From positions 1 to 43,326 of the forward strand of contig JAIEOV010000071.1 in NCBI GenBank assembly GCA_019750135.1: a stretch of 43,326 nt of DNA, written 5' to 3'. The DNA comes from Reyranella sp. (lineage in GTDB: Bacteria > Pseudomonadota > Alphaproteobacteria > Reyranellales > Reyranellaceae). The position numbers were made by a program, and so were the translations under genes. Below the pieces are notes generated by a model, which searched no databases, was not told where the DNA came from, and worked only from the letters and a program-made list of their open reading frames with translations. Below are positions 16,127 to 24,014 of this stretch, in pieces; the first letter of the stretch is position 1, and each line of letters opens with the position of its first letter.

Positions 16127-16888
16127 CTAGACCGGCATGATGCCTCGGCGAGGTGCAGTCCCGGCGTAAGTCTCCGTAGCGACAGGGGCACCCATCGCCT
16201 TGAGCGCGTTGCGCTGTTCGGCGATCGGCACGCGCAGCACGGCGTCCTCGATCTTGGCGAGCTTGGCGAGCGGCGGTGAGGCGAGCACGCGGCCGATCCA
16301 GGCGGCTGTCTTGGGCCAGAGCGCGGCATCGATGTGGAAGCGTACCCAGCCGGCATTGCGGAAGAAGGCGGCGATGGCGATGTCGGCTACGGACATAGTG
16401 CTGCCAAAGCGGAAGCCTTCGGCCGGCGCCTCGCCCTCCAGATAGTCGAGCACCGTCGGGATCTCTTCCTTCAGGGTGCGGTCGACCATCTCGCGGTCAC
16501 CCTTCTCGCCCCACACCGACGGCCGGATGGCAATCTGGTTGAAGAAGCGCCAGATGAAGACGTCGCCCATGCGCGTGTCGGCGAACTCCTCCAGCCAGCG
16601 CGCCTTGGCACGGTCGGCGATGTCCGTCGGGAAGAGCGCCGGATCGGGCTGCTTGTCCTCGAGGTACTGGCAGATCACCGAGGAGTCCGACAGCACGAGA
16701 TCGCCATCGACCATCACCGGAATACGCCTGAGCGGGCTCAGCTTGGAGAACCGGTCGTCGCCGAAGAACGGCACGATGTGGTCGACCTCGTAGGCCATGC
16801 CCTTGACCTCGAGGCAGGCCAGGACCTTGCGCACGTAGGGCGAGAGATAGCTGCCGACAATAAGGATTGGCTTCACGGCAATTTCCAT
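16127..16888 (-). CDS. Glutathione S-transferase family protein
   Basis: 253 residues from ATG 16888. The N-terminal thioredoxin fold shows SYLSPYVRKVLACLE, the glutathione-contact IPVMVDGDLVLSDSSVI, and YLEDKQPDPALFP. An all-helical C-domain follows with FGSTMSVADIAIAAF. Conjugation or another glutathione-dependent reaction is expected; the substrate is unknown. There is no ribosome site before ATG 16888, whereas GTG 16876 (giving MKPILIVGS, a usual GST beginning) has TGGAA 5 bp upstream, so the shorter 249-residue start is plausible. It is divergent from a MarR gene across a 32-bp gap with two operators. Confidence 0.88.
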   Translation of the reverse strand: MEIAVKPILIVGSYLSPYVRKVLACLEVKGMAYEVDHIVPFFGDDRFSKLSPLRRIPVMVDGDLVLSDSSVICQYLEDKQPDPALFPTDIADRAKARWLEEFADTRMGDVFIWRFFNQIAIRPSVWGEKGDREMVDRTLKEEIPTVLDYLEGEAPAEGFRFGSTMSVADIAIAAFFRNAGWVRFHIDAALWPKTAAWIGRVLASPPLAKLAKIEDAVLRVPIAEQRNALKAMGAPVATETYAGTAPRRGIMPV

Positions 16889-16914
16889 GTATCTACATTC
16901 TATGTATATACATA
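16887..16914. promoter_or_regulatory. Two ATGTA-NN-TACAT operators between GST and marR
   Basis: ATGTATCTACAT at 16887-16898 and ATGTATATACAT at 16902-16913 (inside the perfect palindrome TATGTATATACATA, 16901-16914). Their centres are 15 bp apart. The first touches the annotated GST start codon and the second ends 7-8 bp before marR. TATACA boxes on both strands fall within the second site, so a bound regulator would block both divergent promoters. The MarR protein encoded next door is the natural candidate. Confidence 0.72.
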
Positions 16915-16920
16915 CGACAT

Positions 16921-17373
16921 ATGACCAAGGCTAGGCAACCCCTGAAGACGCTGCGCACCGACGCCCGGACGGCGCTCGAGACGTGCGCCGGGTGGAACCT
17001 GCGCCGGGCGGCCCGGCGGGTCACCCAGTTCCTGGAGGAGCGCATGATGGCATCCGGCGTCTCCTTCTCCCAGTTCGGCCTGATGGCCGAGATCGCCTCG
17101 GCGGACGACGACACGGTGAGCGCGATCGCCGAGCGCATGGGGCTCGATCAATCCACACTGTCGCGCACGCTGCGCACCCTCGAGGCCGAAGGCCTACTAG
17201 AGATCGCGGCGGTCGAAAGCGACCAACGCAAACGGATGGTGTGGCTGACCGAAAAAGGTGCACGCAAGCTCGAGGCGGCGCTGGCAATCTGGCGCGAGGC
17301 GCATGCCAAGCTCGCCCGGCAGGTTTCGGTGGAGTCCGTTCGGCGCCTGTCGCGTGAGGTAGAGTCGCTATGA
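16921..17373 (+). CDS. MarR-family transcriptional regulator
   Basis: 150 residues. The winged helix is visible as FSQFGLMAEIASADDDTVSAIAERMG, then LDQSTLSRTLRTLEAEGLLE and the wing ESDQRKRMVWLTEKGARKLE. It is a dimeric repressor that normally loses DNA binding when a small ligand is bound. ATG 16921 is only 32 bp from the GST gene and has no ribosome site. A TATACA box at 16907-16912 would place transcription start at about the ATG, so a leaderless mRNA is possible. Its stop overlaps the MFS start (ATGA), coupling regulator and exporter. Confidence 0.9.
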   Translation: MTKARQPLKTLRTDARTALETCAGWNLRRAARRVTQFLEERMMASGVSFSQFGLMAEIASADDDTVSAIAERMGLDQSTLSRTLRTLEAEGLLEIAAVESDQRKRMVWLTEKGARKLEAALAIWREAHAKLARQVSVESVRRLSREVESL

Positions 17374-18599
17374 AGAGTCTTCTGGACAGCCGCACCGCCT
17401 GGATCACGGCGAGTGCGGCGCTGGTGATCATGACCATCGCCTACGGCGCCCCGCTGGTCGTCGTGGTCGCCATGAAGCAGATCGCGGCAGAGCTGCAGAC
17501 CAACCGATCGGGACCGGCGGGCGCGAGCTCGCTTTCGTATGTCGGCGCCGCCTTCGGCGGCATCGTCGCAGGCTGGCTGGCAGGCCGCATGGGTATCCGG
17601 CCAATCGTCATCTTCGGCTCGACCATGGTGGCGGCGGGACTGCTGTTGTCCTCGTTCGGCGGCCTGTTCCAAATCTACGTCGGGCACGGCGTGCTGATGG
17701 GCCTGTTCGGCACCTCCTGCATGTTCTCGCCCCTGCTCACTTATGTGAGCCTGTGGTTCGAGCGTCGCCGCGGCTCGGCGATCGCCCTGATCGCTTCGGG
17801 CCAGGCGGTCGCCGGCGCGATCTGGCCGCCGCTGCTGCAGTTCGGCATCGATCATGTCGGCTGGCGCCATACGGCGCTGCTGTTCGGCGGCTTCGTGCTG
17901 GTGGCGGGCGTGGCCCTCACGATGATCTTCCTTCACCCCGCCCCCATTGCGCCGTCGGCGACGGCGGGCGGCGCCTCCGGCGCCACGCGGCGCGATTCGA
18001 CGCTCGGCCTGCCGCCCAACCTCCTGATGATCCTGCTGATGGTAGCGGTCTATTCCTGCTGCGTGCCCATGGCCATGCCGATGAACCACGTCGTGGCCTA
18101 TTGCGGCGACCTGGGATTCGCCTCGCAGTACGGCGCCGCCATGCTCTCGGTCCTGCTCGGCACGGCCTTCCTGGCCCGCCAGTTCTGGGGCTGGCTGAGC
18201 GACAAGATCGGCGGCTTCCAGACGCTGCTGTTCAGCTCGCTCGTGCAGGCGACGGCGCTGGCGGGCTTCCTGATCACCCACGACATGGCCGCGCTGTTCG
18301 TGGTCTCCGCCGCTTTCGGGCTCGGCCTGTCAGGGCTGTTGCCCGCCTACGTCATCGTGATCCGCGAATGCTTCACGGCGCAGGAGGCGAACTGGCGCAT
18401 CCCCACCGTCATGTTCGCCGGCCTTCTGGGCATGGCGAGCGGCGGCTGGGGCGCCGGCATGCTCTACGACCAGTTCGGCGGCTACACGCCGGCCTTCTCG
18501 ACCGGCATGGCGTTCAACCTGCTGAACCTCGGCGTGCTGCTGTTCCTGGTGTCACGCACTCACACCAGGTTGATGCGGCAGCCGCAGACTTCGACCTGA
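17370..18599 (+). CDS. MFS transporter (OFA/monocarboxylate-type)
   Basis: 409 residues with about twelve transmembrane segments. Loop 2-3 shows GRMGIRPIV, and the block VGHGVLMGLFGTSCMFSPLLTYVSLWFERRRGSA splits into TM4-5 features typical of the OFA/monocarboxylate branch. The central loop is Ala/Thr-rich. It is an inner-membrane, proton-coupled carrier for an organic acid or drug. It is translationally coupled to the MarR gene, so it is likely induced with the divergent GST in response to the same compound. Its last 40 bp overlap the 3' end of the convergent VOC gene. Confidence 0.87.
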   Translation: MKSLLDSRTAWITASAALVIMTIAYGAPLVVVVAMKQIAAELQTNRSGPAGASSLSYVGAAFGGIVAGWLAGRMGIRPIVIFGSTMVAAGLLLSSFGGLFQIYVGHGVLMGLFGTSCMFSPLLTYVSLWFERRRGSAIALIASGQAVAGAIWPPLLQFGIDHVGWRHTALLFGGFVLVAGVALTMIFLHPAPIAPSATAGGASGATRRDSTLGLPPNLLMILLMVAVYSCCVPMAMPMNHVVAYCGDLGFASQYGAAMLSVLLGTAFLARQFWGWLSDKIGGFQTLLFSSLVQATALAGFLITHDMAALFVVSAAFGLGLSGLLPAYVIVIRECFTAQEANWRIPTVMFAGLLGMASGGWGAGMLYDQFGGYTPAFSTGMAFNLLNLGVLLFLVSRTHTRLMRQPQTST

Positions 18600-19312
18600 G
18601 CCGGACCGCGATCACGGTGCCGCTTCTTGGCGGCAGCCAGCACGCGCTCGCGGTCGACCACCTTGACGTCGTAGGCCGACACGCCGGGCCCGCGGCCGTC
18701 GACGATTGGCGTGAAGCGGATCTCGCCGTCATCGTCGAGGCGGATGATGTCGTCCTTCACCGGACGATCGAGCAGCTTCGACCAGTGTGCGGCCGCCTTG
18801 TCCGGATCCTCGGCCTGGATTTCCACGCCAGCCAACCCGTTGGTCACGTTCGACCGCGCATGCTTCAGCCAGTCCTTCTCGGCCGGCGGCCACCACAGCT
18901 TGGGATCGACGCCCGGCGGCGCGAAGGTCGTATCGAGCGACAGCAGCACGCCCGACGTATCGGACGGATGGAAGTGGGTGTAGTTGTATTCCGGCAGGTC
19001 CTTCTGGGCGACGGCGCGTACGCCGAGCCCGGTGACGCGCGCCCGCTCGGCCTTGGCGTCGGGCACCTGGATGATCACCATGTAGCCGCCGTCGCCCTTG
19101 CGCCGATCGATGTAACGGCCGGCCGAGGTGCCGGGCTGCTCAGGCGTGACGATCTCGAGGAAGTCGTGGCCGATCGGGCAGACGACGTTGACCAGGCCCC
19201 ACTTGGCGACACCGGGATCGCGATAGGCGACCTCGATCCCCAGGATGTCGCACAGCTCCTCACGCGAGCTTTCGAGGTCCTTGCAGACGAAGACGCACTG
19301 CCTGAGCTTCAT
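18560..19312 (-). CDS. VOC-superfamily protein, two glyoxalase-like halves
   Basis: 250 residues. The N-half begins MKLRQCVFVCKDLESSREEL and includes HDFLEIVTP. The C-half begins about residue 150 with GLAGVEIQAEDPDKAAAHW and has IRFTPIVDGRG. This is the paired beta-alpha-beta-beta-beta layout of glyoxalase/dioxygenase-like VOC proteins. Metal ligands are not all certain by eye (HFHPSD and the Glu in FLEIV are candidates). Function unknown. ATG 19312 is preceded by GGGAGTGGAACG. The convergent overlap with the MFS gene is 40 bp. Confidence 0.8.
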   Translation of the reverse strand: MKLRQCVFVCKDLESSREELCDILGIEVAYRDPGVAKWGLVNVVCPIGHDFLEIVTPEQPGTSAGRYIDRRKGDGGYMVIIQVPDAKAERARVTGLGVRAVAQKDLPEYNYTHFHPSDTSGVLLSLDTTFAPPGVDPKLWWPPAEKDWLKHARSNVTNGLAGVEIQAEDPDKAAAHWSKLLDRPVKDDIIRLDDDGEIRFTPIVDGRGPGVSAYDVKVVDRERVLAAAKKRHRDRGPAQVEVCGCRINLV

Positions 19313-19355
19313 CGTTCCACTCCCTAAGCTGTCGTTTGTCGCCTAGAGTAAGCCC

Positions 19356-20321
19356 ATGCGGACCGTGTGGACCATGGGCTTCGTGGCGGCCGCCGCCCTT
19401 TCATTCTGCTTCCCGGATTTCATCGTCTTCCGCTTCACCCAGGCCGTGATCTGGGCCATCGCACTCCTGGGCCTGGTGCTGCTGTGCGGTGTCAGCGGCC
19501 AGTTCTCCTTCGCCCAGGCCGCGCTGTTCGGCGTCGGCGGCTACAGTGCGGCAATGATCGGCACCCACACGCCGCTGTCGGTGTACTGGGGCCTGCCGGC
19601 TGCGTTGCTGACGGGTTACGCCGCGGGCTGGGGACTGGGCCGCATCGCCGGCGGCCACAGCCTGTGGACGCAGGCGCTGGTCACCTATGCCTTCGCCATC
19701 GCCTTCCCGCAGCTGCTGCGCTGGCGCCTGATCGAGCAATGGACCGGCGGCGTGCAAGGCCTCTACCTCGACTTCCCCACGCCGCCGGGCGGCATCAGCG
19801 CCGACCGCTGGAACTTCATGATGGCGCTGGCCTTGCTGGCGGCCGGCGTCTGGCTGGCCGGCAACCTGATCGCCAGCCGCTCGGGCCGCGCCCTGATGGC
19901 CGCGCGCGACAACGACCTTGCCGCCGCTGCCCAGGGCATCCGAGTCATCCAGGTGCGCGCCACGATCTCGGGCATCGCCGGCGCCTATCTCGCGCTGGCC
20001 GGATGCCTGTCATCCTACCAGTTCGCCTATGTCGGGCCGACCGGCTACAGCTTCGCGCTGTCGGTGCAGATGCTGTTCGGCCTGGTGATCGGCGGCATGC
20101 ACTCGCCCGCCGGCGCCATCGTCGGCGGGCTGTTCCTGCAGTTCTTTCCCGACCTGCTCGCAGGACTGGGCAAGGGCCTGTCGGGTCTGCTCTATGCGGT
20201 GTTGCTGATCGCCGCGATGGTGGCCATGCCAAAAGGCATCGTCGGCACGCTCGCCTTTCTCAATCGACCTTGGCGCCGGACAGCTTCACCAGCTCGCCCC
20301 ACTTCTGGAACTCGGCCTTGA
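19356..20321 (+). CDS. Branched-chain amino-acid ABC transporter permease (LivM-like), orphan
   Basis: 321 residues with about nine or ten hydrophobic segments. LivM landmarks are GLVLLCGVSGQFSFAQAALF, a GRALMAARDNDLAAAAQGI stretch, and GLVIGGMHSPAGAIVGG. It belongs to the inner-membrane half of a Liv-type importer, yet no livH, livF, livG or livK adjoins it. The family core ends about GIVGTLA. The last 20 or so residues are read from the antisense of a decayed Bug gene (20260-20355), so the natural C-terminus seems to have been replaced at a deletion junction. It may still function, but partners must come from elsewhere. Confidence 0.82.
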   Translation: MRTVWTMGFVAAAALSFCFPDFIVFRFTQAVIWAIALLGLVLLCGVSGQFSFAQAALFGVGGYSAAMIGTHTPLSVYWGLPAALLTGYAAGWGLGRIAGGHSLWTQALVTYAFAIAFPQLLRWRLIEQWTGGVQGLYLDFPTPPGGISADRWNFMMALALLAAGVWLAGNLIASRSGRALMAARDNDLAAAAQGIRVIQVRATISGIAGAYLALAGCLSSYQFAYVGPTGYSFALSVQMLFGLVIGGMHSPAGAIVGGLFLQFFPDLLAGLGKGLSGLLYAVLLIAAMVAMPKGIVGTLAFLNRPWRRTASPARPTSGTRP

Positions 20322-20355
20322 GATAGGCGACGAAGGATTCTGACGTGTCGGGATG
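20260..20355 (-). pseudogene. C-terminal remnant of a Bug/TctC-type substrate-binding protein
   Basis: On the minus strand the frame ending at the TGA (20260-20262) reads HPDTSESFVAYLKAEFQKW followed by GELVKLSGAKVD. This is the usual last ~30 residues of Bug receptors (xPDTxxxF..YL.AE..KWG..VK.SGAK). A stop codon interrupts the frame immediately upstream and the remaining ~290 residues are missing. The fragment overlaps the livM 3' end by 62 bp. It marks a deletion that joined livM to the tail of a lost gene. Confidence 0.65.
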
Positions 20356-20376
20356 CTACGGCAGAGCATGAGAAGA

Positions 20377-20405
20377 CGCGCCACTGGAGTGGCGCGCCCC
20401 CGGCG
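20377..20405. repeat. Hairpin repeat copy 1, after the minus-strand enoyl-CoA hydratase
   Basis: A perfect 9-bp stem CGCGCCACT/AGTGGCGCG with tip CT-GG-AG (20377-20396), then CCCCCGGCG. Read on the minus strand it starts 4 bp after the hydratase stop. A copy differing at one of 29 bases lies at 22155-22191, in the same orientation relative to the second hydratase gene. Candidate transcription-ending or REP-like structure; no T tract. Confidence 0.75.
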
Positions 20406-20409
20406 ACGA

Positions 20410-21201
20410 TCAGTAGCCCTTGAACACCGGCGGGCGCTTCTCGACGAAGGCCCGGGCGGCTTCCTTGTGGTCCTCGGTCTCGCCGGTGCGGATCATGCGC
20501 GCCGCCTCGGAGTCGAGCGCCTCGGAGAGCGTGCCCTCCTCCGCCACCTTCATGTTCTTCTTCACGTGCCACCAGGCAACCCGGGGTCCGGCCGCGAGCT
20601 TCTTGGCGAAGACCATGGTCTCGCTGTCGAGATTGGCATCGTCGATGACGCGGTTGGCCAACCCGAGCTTCTCGATCTGATCGGCGTTCAGGATCTCGGC
20701 GGTGAAGTAGAGCTCGCGCGCCTTGGCCGTGCCCACGAGCTTGTGCAGGAAATAATGCGAGCCGAAGTCGCCCGAGAAGCCGACCTTGGCGAACGCCGTC
20801 GTCATGCGCGCGCTCTTGCCGGCGAATCGCATGTCGGCGGCCAGCGCCAGCGACAAGCCGGCACCCGCCGCCACGCCATTCACCATCGCGATGGTGGGCT
20901 TGCCCATCTCGTGCAGCAGCTCGGATACGTGCATGCGGATGCGGATGTCGTGGACCTTGTCCTCGTAGGTCTTGTCCTGGTCGCGGCCCGCCGCCATCGA
21001 CTTCACGTCGCCGCCGGCACAGAAAGCCTTGTCGCCCGCGCCTCGCACCACCACGCAGCCGATGTCGCGCGAGCCCGCTGCCTCGTGCAGCGCGTCGGTC
21101 AGGCTGTTCATCATGTCGCGCGACAGGGCGTTCATCGCGTCGGGACGGTTGAGCGTGATCTTCATGACGCCGTCTTCGACGGATTTCAGCAGGTGGGACA
21201 T
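20410..21201 (-). CDS. Enoyl-CoA hydratase/isomerase family protein (crotonase) 1
   Basis: 263 residues. Oxyanion-hole segments are GDKAFCAGGDVKSMA and NGVAAGAGLSLALAAD. A later block FAKVGFSGDFGSHYFLHKLVG carries an Asp where hydratases usually place the second acid. The C-terminus EAARAFVEKRPPVFKGY is typical. It acts on acyl-CoA esters in the cytoplasm, most likely beta-oxidation-type hydration. The replacement of the second catalytic Glu suggests an isomerase or divergent specificity. ATG 21201 follows GGAGGAAGTCG. It is divergent from crotonase 2 across 113 bp. Confidence 0.88.
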   Translation of the reverse strand: MSHLLKSVEDGVMKITLNRPDAMNALSRDMMNSLTDALHEAAGSRDIGCVVVRGAGDKAFCAGGDVKSMAAGRDQDKTYEDKVHDIRIRMHVSELLHEMGKPTIAMVNGVAAGAGLSLALAADMRFAGKSARMTTAFAKVGFSGDFGSHYFLHKLVGTAKARELYFTAEILNADQIEKLGLANRVIDDANLDSETMVFAKKLAAGPRVAWWHVKKNMKVAEEGTLSEALDSEAARMIRTGETEDHKEAARAFVEKRPPVFKGY

Positions 21202-21314
21202 CGACTTCCTCCGGGATTGCGGATCGGCTGTGTTGCGGCGAATGTTTCCCAAACCACGCGGTCGCGCAACGGCATTCGGTCTTGCGCAGCGGAACGAAAA
21301 GACGAGGAAAGCTC

Positions 21315-22154
21315 ATGGCCTACGACACCCTGCTCACCAGCCTCGAGGACGGCGTCATGACCGTCACCCTGAATCGGCCCGACAAGCTCAATGCCTTCAA
21401 TACGGTGATGAGCAAGGAATTGATCGACTTCTTCCAGGGCGTGAATGCGATGGATGAAGTGCGGGCGGTCGTCGTCACTGGCGCCGGCCGCGCCTTCTGC
21501 GCCGGCGCCGACATCTCGGGCGGCAGCGGCGCCTTCCAGGTGTGGAACGACGGCAGCAAGCCGCAGCAGCGGGACGCCCGCGATTCGATCACCTTGGCGA
21601 TCTTCAACTGCCTGAAGCCGATCGTGGCGGCGATCAACGGTGCCGCCGTCGGCGTCGGCATCACCATGTGCCTGCCCATGGACGTGCGCCTGATGTCGAG
21701 CGCAGCGCGCATTGGCTTCGTGTTCAACAAACGCGGTATGGCCATGGAGGCGGGCTCGTGCTGGTTCCTGCCTCGGCTGGTCGGCATGCAGCGCGCCCAG
21801 GAGTGGGTGATGACGGCCGAGTTGTTCGGCGCCGAGGAGGCGTTGAAGGGCGGACTGGTGCGGTCAGTGCACGCGCCGGAAGAGCTGCTGCCGGCAGCGC
21901 AGGCGCTGGCGAAGAAGTTCGCGGCGTCCACCTCATCGGCCGTCGCGGCCGCCGTCAATCGCCGCCTCATGTGGAGCATGATGGGCGCGCAGGACCCGCT
22001 CGATGCGGTGACGCTCGACCTGCAATGCGTCGGCTACCTCGCCGCTGGCGCCGACGCGCAGGAGGGGATCAAGTCGTTCTTCGAGAAGCGCGCGCCCGCC
22101 TTCCCGCTCAAGCCCAGCAAGGACATGCCGCCCTTCGGGCCATGGTCGAAGTAA
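21315..22154 (+). CDS. Enoyl-CoA hydratase/isomerase family protein (crotonase) 2
   Basis: 279 residues from ATG 21315, preceded by GAGGAAAG. Oxyanion segments are GAGRAFCAGADISG and NGAAVGVGITMCLPMD. The active-site helix FVFNKRGMAMEAGSCWFLPRLVG has a Glu near the usual catalytic position. The C-terminus SFFEKRAPAFPLKPSKDMP is the common crotonase tail. Acts on enoyl-CoA thioesters; the chain is unknown. It shares the divergent arrangement and the downstream hairpin with crotonase 1, but sequence identity between them is only moderate, so this is not a recent duplication of the coding part. Confidence 0.9.
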   Translation: MAYDTLLTSLEDGVMTVTLNRPDKLNAFNTVMSKELIDFFQGVNAMDEVRAVVVTGAGRAFCAGADISGGSGAFQVWNDGSKPQQRDARDSITLAIFNCLKPIVAAINGAAVGVGITMCLPMDVRLMSSAARIGFVFNKRGMAMEAGSCWFLPRLVGMQRAQEWVMTAELFGAEEALKGGLVRSVHAPEELLPAAQALAKKFAASTSSAVAAAVNRRLMWSMMGAQDPLDAVTLDLQCVGYLAAGADAQEGIKSFFEKRAPAFPLKPSKDMPPFGPWSK

Positions 22155-22191
22155 CGCTGGGGGCGCGCCACTCCAGTGGCGCGCCCCAGCG
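22155..22191. terminator. Hairpin repeat copy 2, exactly filling the gap between convergent stops
   Basis: A perfect 13-bp stem at 22160-22187 with tip CT-CC-AG. Allowing one bulged G, pairing extends over the full 37 bp. It occupies precisely the space between the crotonase 2 stop (22152-22154) and the TPP-enzyme stop (22192-22194), so it could end transcripts from both strands. There is no T run. It is the sister of the repeat at 20377-20405. Confidence 0.65.
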
Positions 22192-23898
22192 CTAAAGGTT
22201 TTCCGTCACCAGGTCCCACACGTCGCCGGCGCGGCCGCCGAGCATGGCCTTGGCCGAATAGAGCGCGGTGCCGAAGACCTGCTCGGCGCCGACGAAAGGC
22301 GGCATGACCAGCTCCATGCGGCTTGTGACGACGTCGAGCAGTGCCGGGCCGGGCTGGGCGAGCCAGTCCTTCACCGCGGCGTCGAGCTCGGTCGCCTTCT
22401 CGACCCGGCGCGCATGGAAGCCGATCGCCTCCGCGACGCGCGAGAAGTCCGGGTTCTGCAGATCCGTGTAGGCGTTCAGCAGGCCCTCGACCTTCATCTC
22501 CAATTCGACGAAGCCCAGGGAGCCGTTGTTGAACACCACGATCTTGAGCGGGATCTTCTCCTGGATGGCGGTCAGCAGGTCGCCCATCATCATGGCGAGC
22601 CCGCCATCGCCCGACATCGAGATCACCTGCCGGCTGGGAAAGGCGCGCTGCGCGCCGAGCGCCTGCGGCATGGCGTTAGCCATGGTGCCGTGGGTCAGGC
22701 TGATCAAGGTGCGGCGCTTGCCGTTCGCCTTGACGTGGCGCAGCAACCAGACCGTGGGCGAGCCGCCGTCGGCGGTGAAGATCGCGTCCTCGGCGGCATG
22801 CTGGTCGATCAGGTGGGCGAGATACTGCGGATGGATCTTGCCCTCGTGCGCCGTCGCCCGCTTCTCGAGGGCCGCCAGCGCCTTGTCGTGCCGTGCCACG
22901 CAATCGTCGAGGAATCCGCGCTCGCTGCGCGCCGTCACCTTGGGCAGCAGCGCCGCCACTGTCGCCTTGATGTCACCGACCACACCCAGCTCGACCGGAT
23001 GCCGTCGCCCGAGATGCGTCGGATCGATGTCGACCTGCACGATGCGCGCGTCCTCGGGATAGAACTGACGCCAGGCGAAGTCACAGCCCAGCAACAGCAG
23101 CGTTTCGCAGGTCCTGATCGTGTGATAGCCGCCCGCCGTGCCCAGCATGCCGGTCATGCCGACATTGCAGGGATTGTCGTACTCGATGAAGTCCTTGGCG
23201 CGCGACGTATGGGCGACCGGCGCCTTTAGCTTCTCGGCCAGCGCCACGATCTCGTCGTGCGCACCTTGGCAGCCCGAGCCGCCATAGATCGCGATATTCT
23301 TGCCCTCACTCAGGATCCAGGCGATGCGGTCGAGCTCGGCATCGGACGGCCGCAGGACCGGAGTCGCGCGATGCACCGTGAAGGCCGGCTCCGCCGGCGC
23401 CGTCGCCTTGGAGATATCGACCGGCACGATCAACACGGCCACGCCGCGCCTGGCCAACGCCGCCTGGCAGGCCATCGCCACCTTGCGTCGTGCCTGCGCC
23501 GGCGAGCGGATCTCGGAGCAGAAGACGCTGCAGGCGCGATAGACCTGCTCGAAGTCGACCTCCTGCGGAAAGTCGAAGTCGCGCTCCTCCGAGGTGATCT
23601 GGCTCGCGATCAGCACCACGGGCGCACGGTTGCGATGCGATTCGAACAGCCCGTTGATGAAATGCAGGCTGCCCGGCCCGCAGGAGCCTGCGCAGGCCGT
23701 CAGCTCGCCTGTCAGCAGCGCCTCGGCGCCGGCCGCGAAGCCACCTGCCTCTTCGTGCCGCGCATGCACCCACTGGATCTTGCTGCGGCGGATCGCGTCG
23801 GTGACGTAGTTCAGCGTATCGCCCGGCACGCCCCAGCAATGCTTCACGCCGGCGGCCTCGAGGGTCTCGACGATCACTTCGGCGACGGTCTGGCTCAT
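22192..23898 (-). CDS. poxB: TPP-dependent pyruvate oxidase/dehydrogenase (PoxB-like)
   Basis: 568 residues with the three-domain TPP/FAD layout. N-domain: VKHCWGVPGDTLNYVTDA and ARHEEAGGFAAGAEALLTG carrying the TPP-activating Glu near residue 50. Middle domain: KNIAIYGGSGCQGA. C-domain: the TPP/Mg motif SGDGGLAMMMGDLLTA ending in VVFNN. The order and the NGSLGFVELEMK sequence fit ubiquinone-dependent pyruvate dehydrogenase, which decarboxylates pyruvate to acetate at the membrane. An acetolactate-synthase relative is possible but less likely. ATG 23898 follows GAGGGAACC. Confidence 0.85.
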   Translation of the reverse strand: MSQTVAEVIVETLEAAGVKHCWGVPGDTLNYVTDAIRRSKIQWVHARHEEAGGFAAGAEALLTGELTACAGSCGPGSLHFINGLFESHRNRAPVVLIASQITSEERDFDFPQEVDFEQVYRACSVFCSEIRSPAQARRKVAMACQAALARRGVAVLIVPVDISKATAPAEPAFTVHRATPVLRPSDAELDRIAWILSEGKNIAIYGGSGCQGAHDEIVALAEKLKAPVAHTSRAKDFIEYDNPCNVGMTGMLGTAGGYHTIRTCETLLLLGCDFAWRQFYPEDARIVQVDIDPTHLGRRHPVELGVVGDIKATVAALLPKVTARSERGFLDDCVARHDKALAALEKRATAHEGKIHPQYLAHLIDQHAAEDAIFTADGGSPTVWLLRHVKANGKRRTLISLTHGTMANAMPQALGAQRAFPSRQVISMSGDGGLAMMMGDLLTAIQEKIPLKIVVFNNGSLGFVELEMKVEGLLNAYTDLQNPDFSRVAEAIGFHARRVEKATELDAAVKDWLAQPGPALLDVVTSRMELVMPPFVGAEQVFGTALYSAKAMLGGRAGDVWDLVTENL

Positions 23899-24014
23899 GA
23901 CGGTTCCCTCCAATGGCATGGCCACTCTGCCACGATGTGTGGGCTTCTGCGAAATTGTCCGCTTGGAAGGCGGCATCGACGGGCGTCTAATGGTGTCTCG
24001 CGGAGGTTGCCCTG

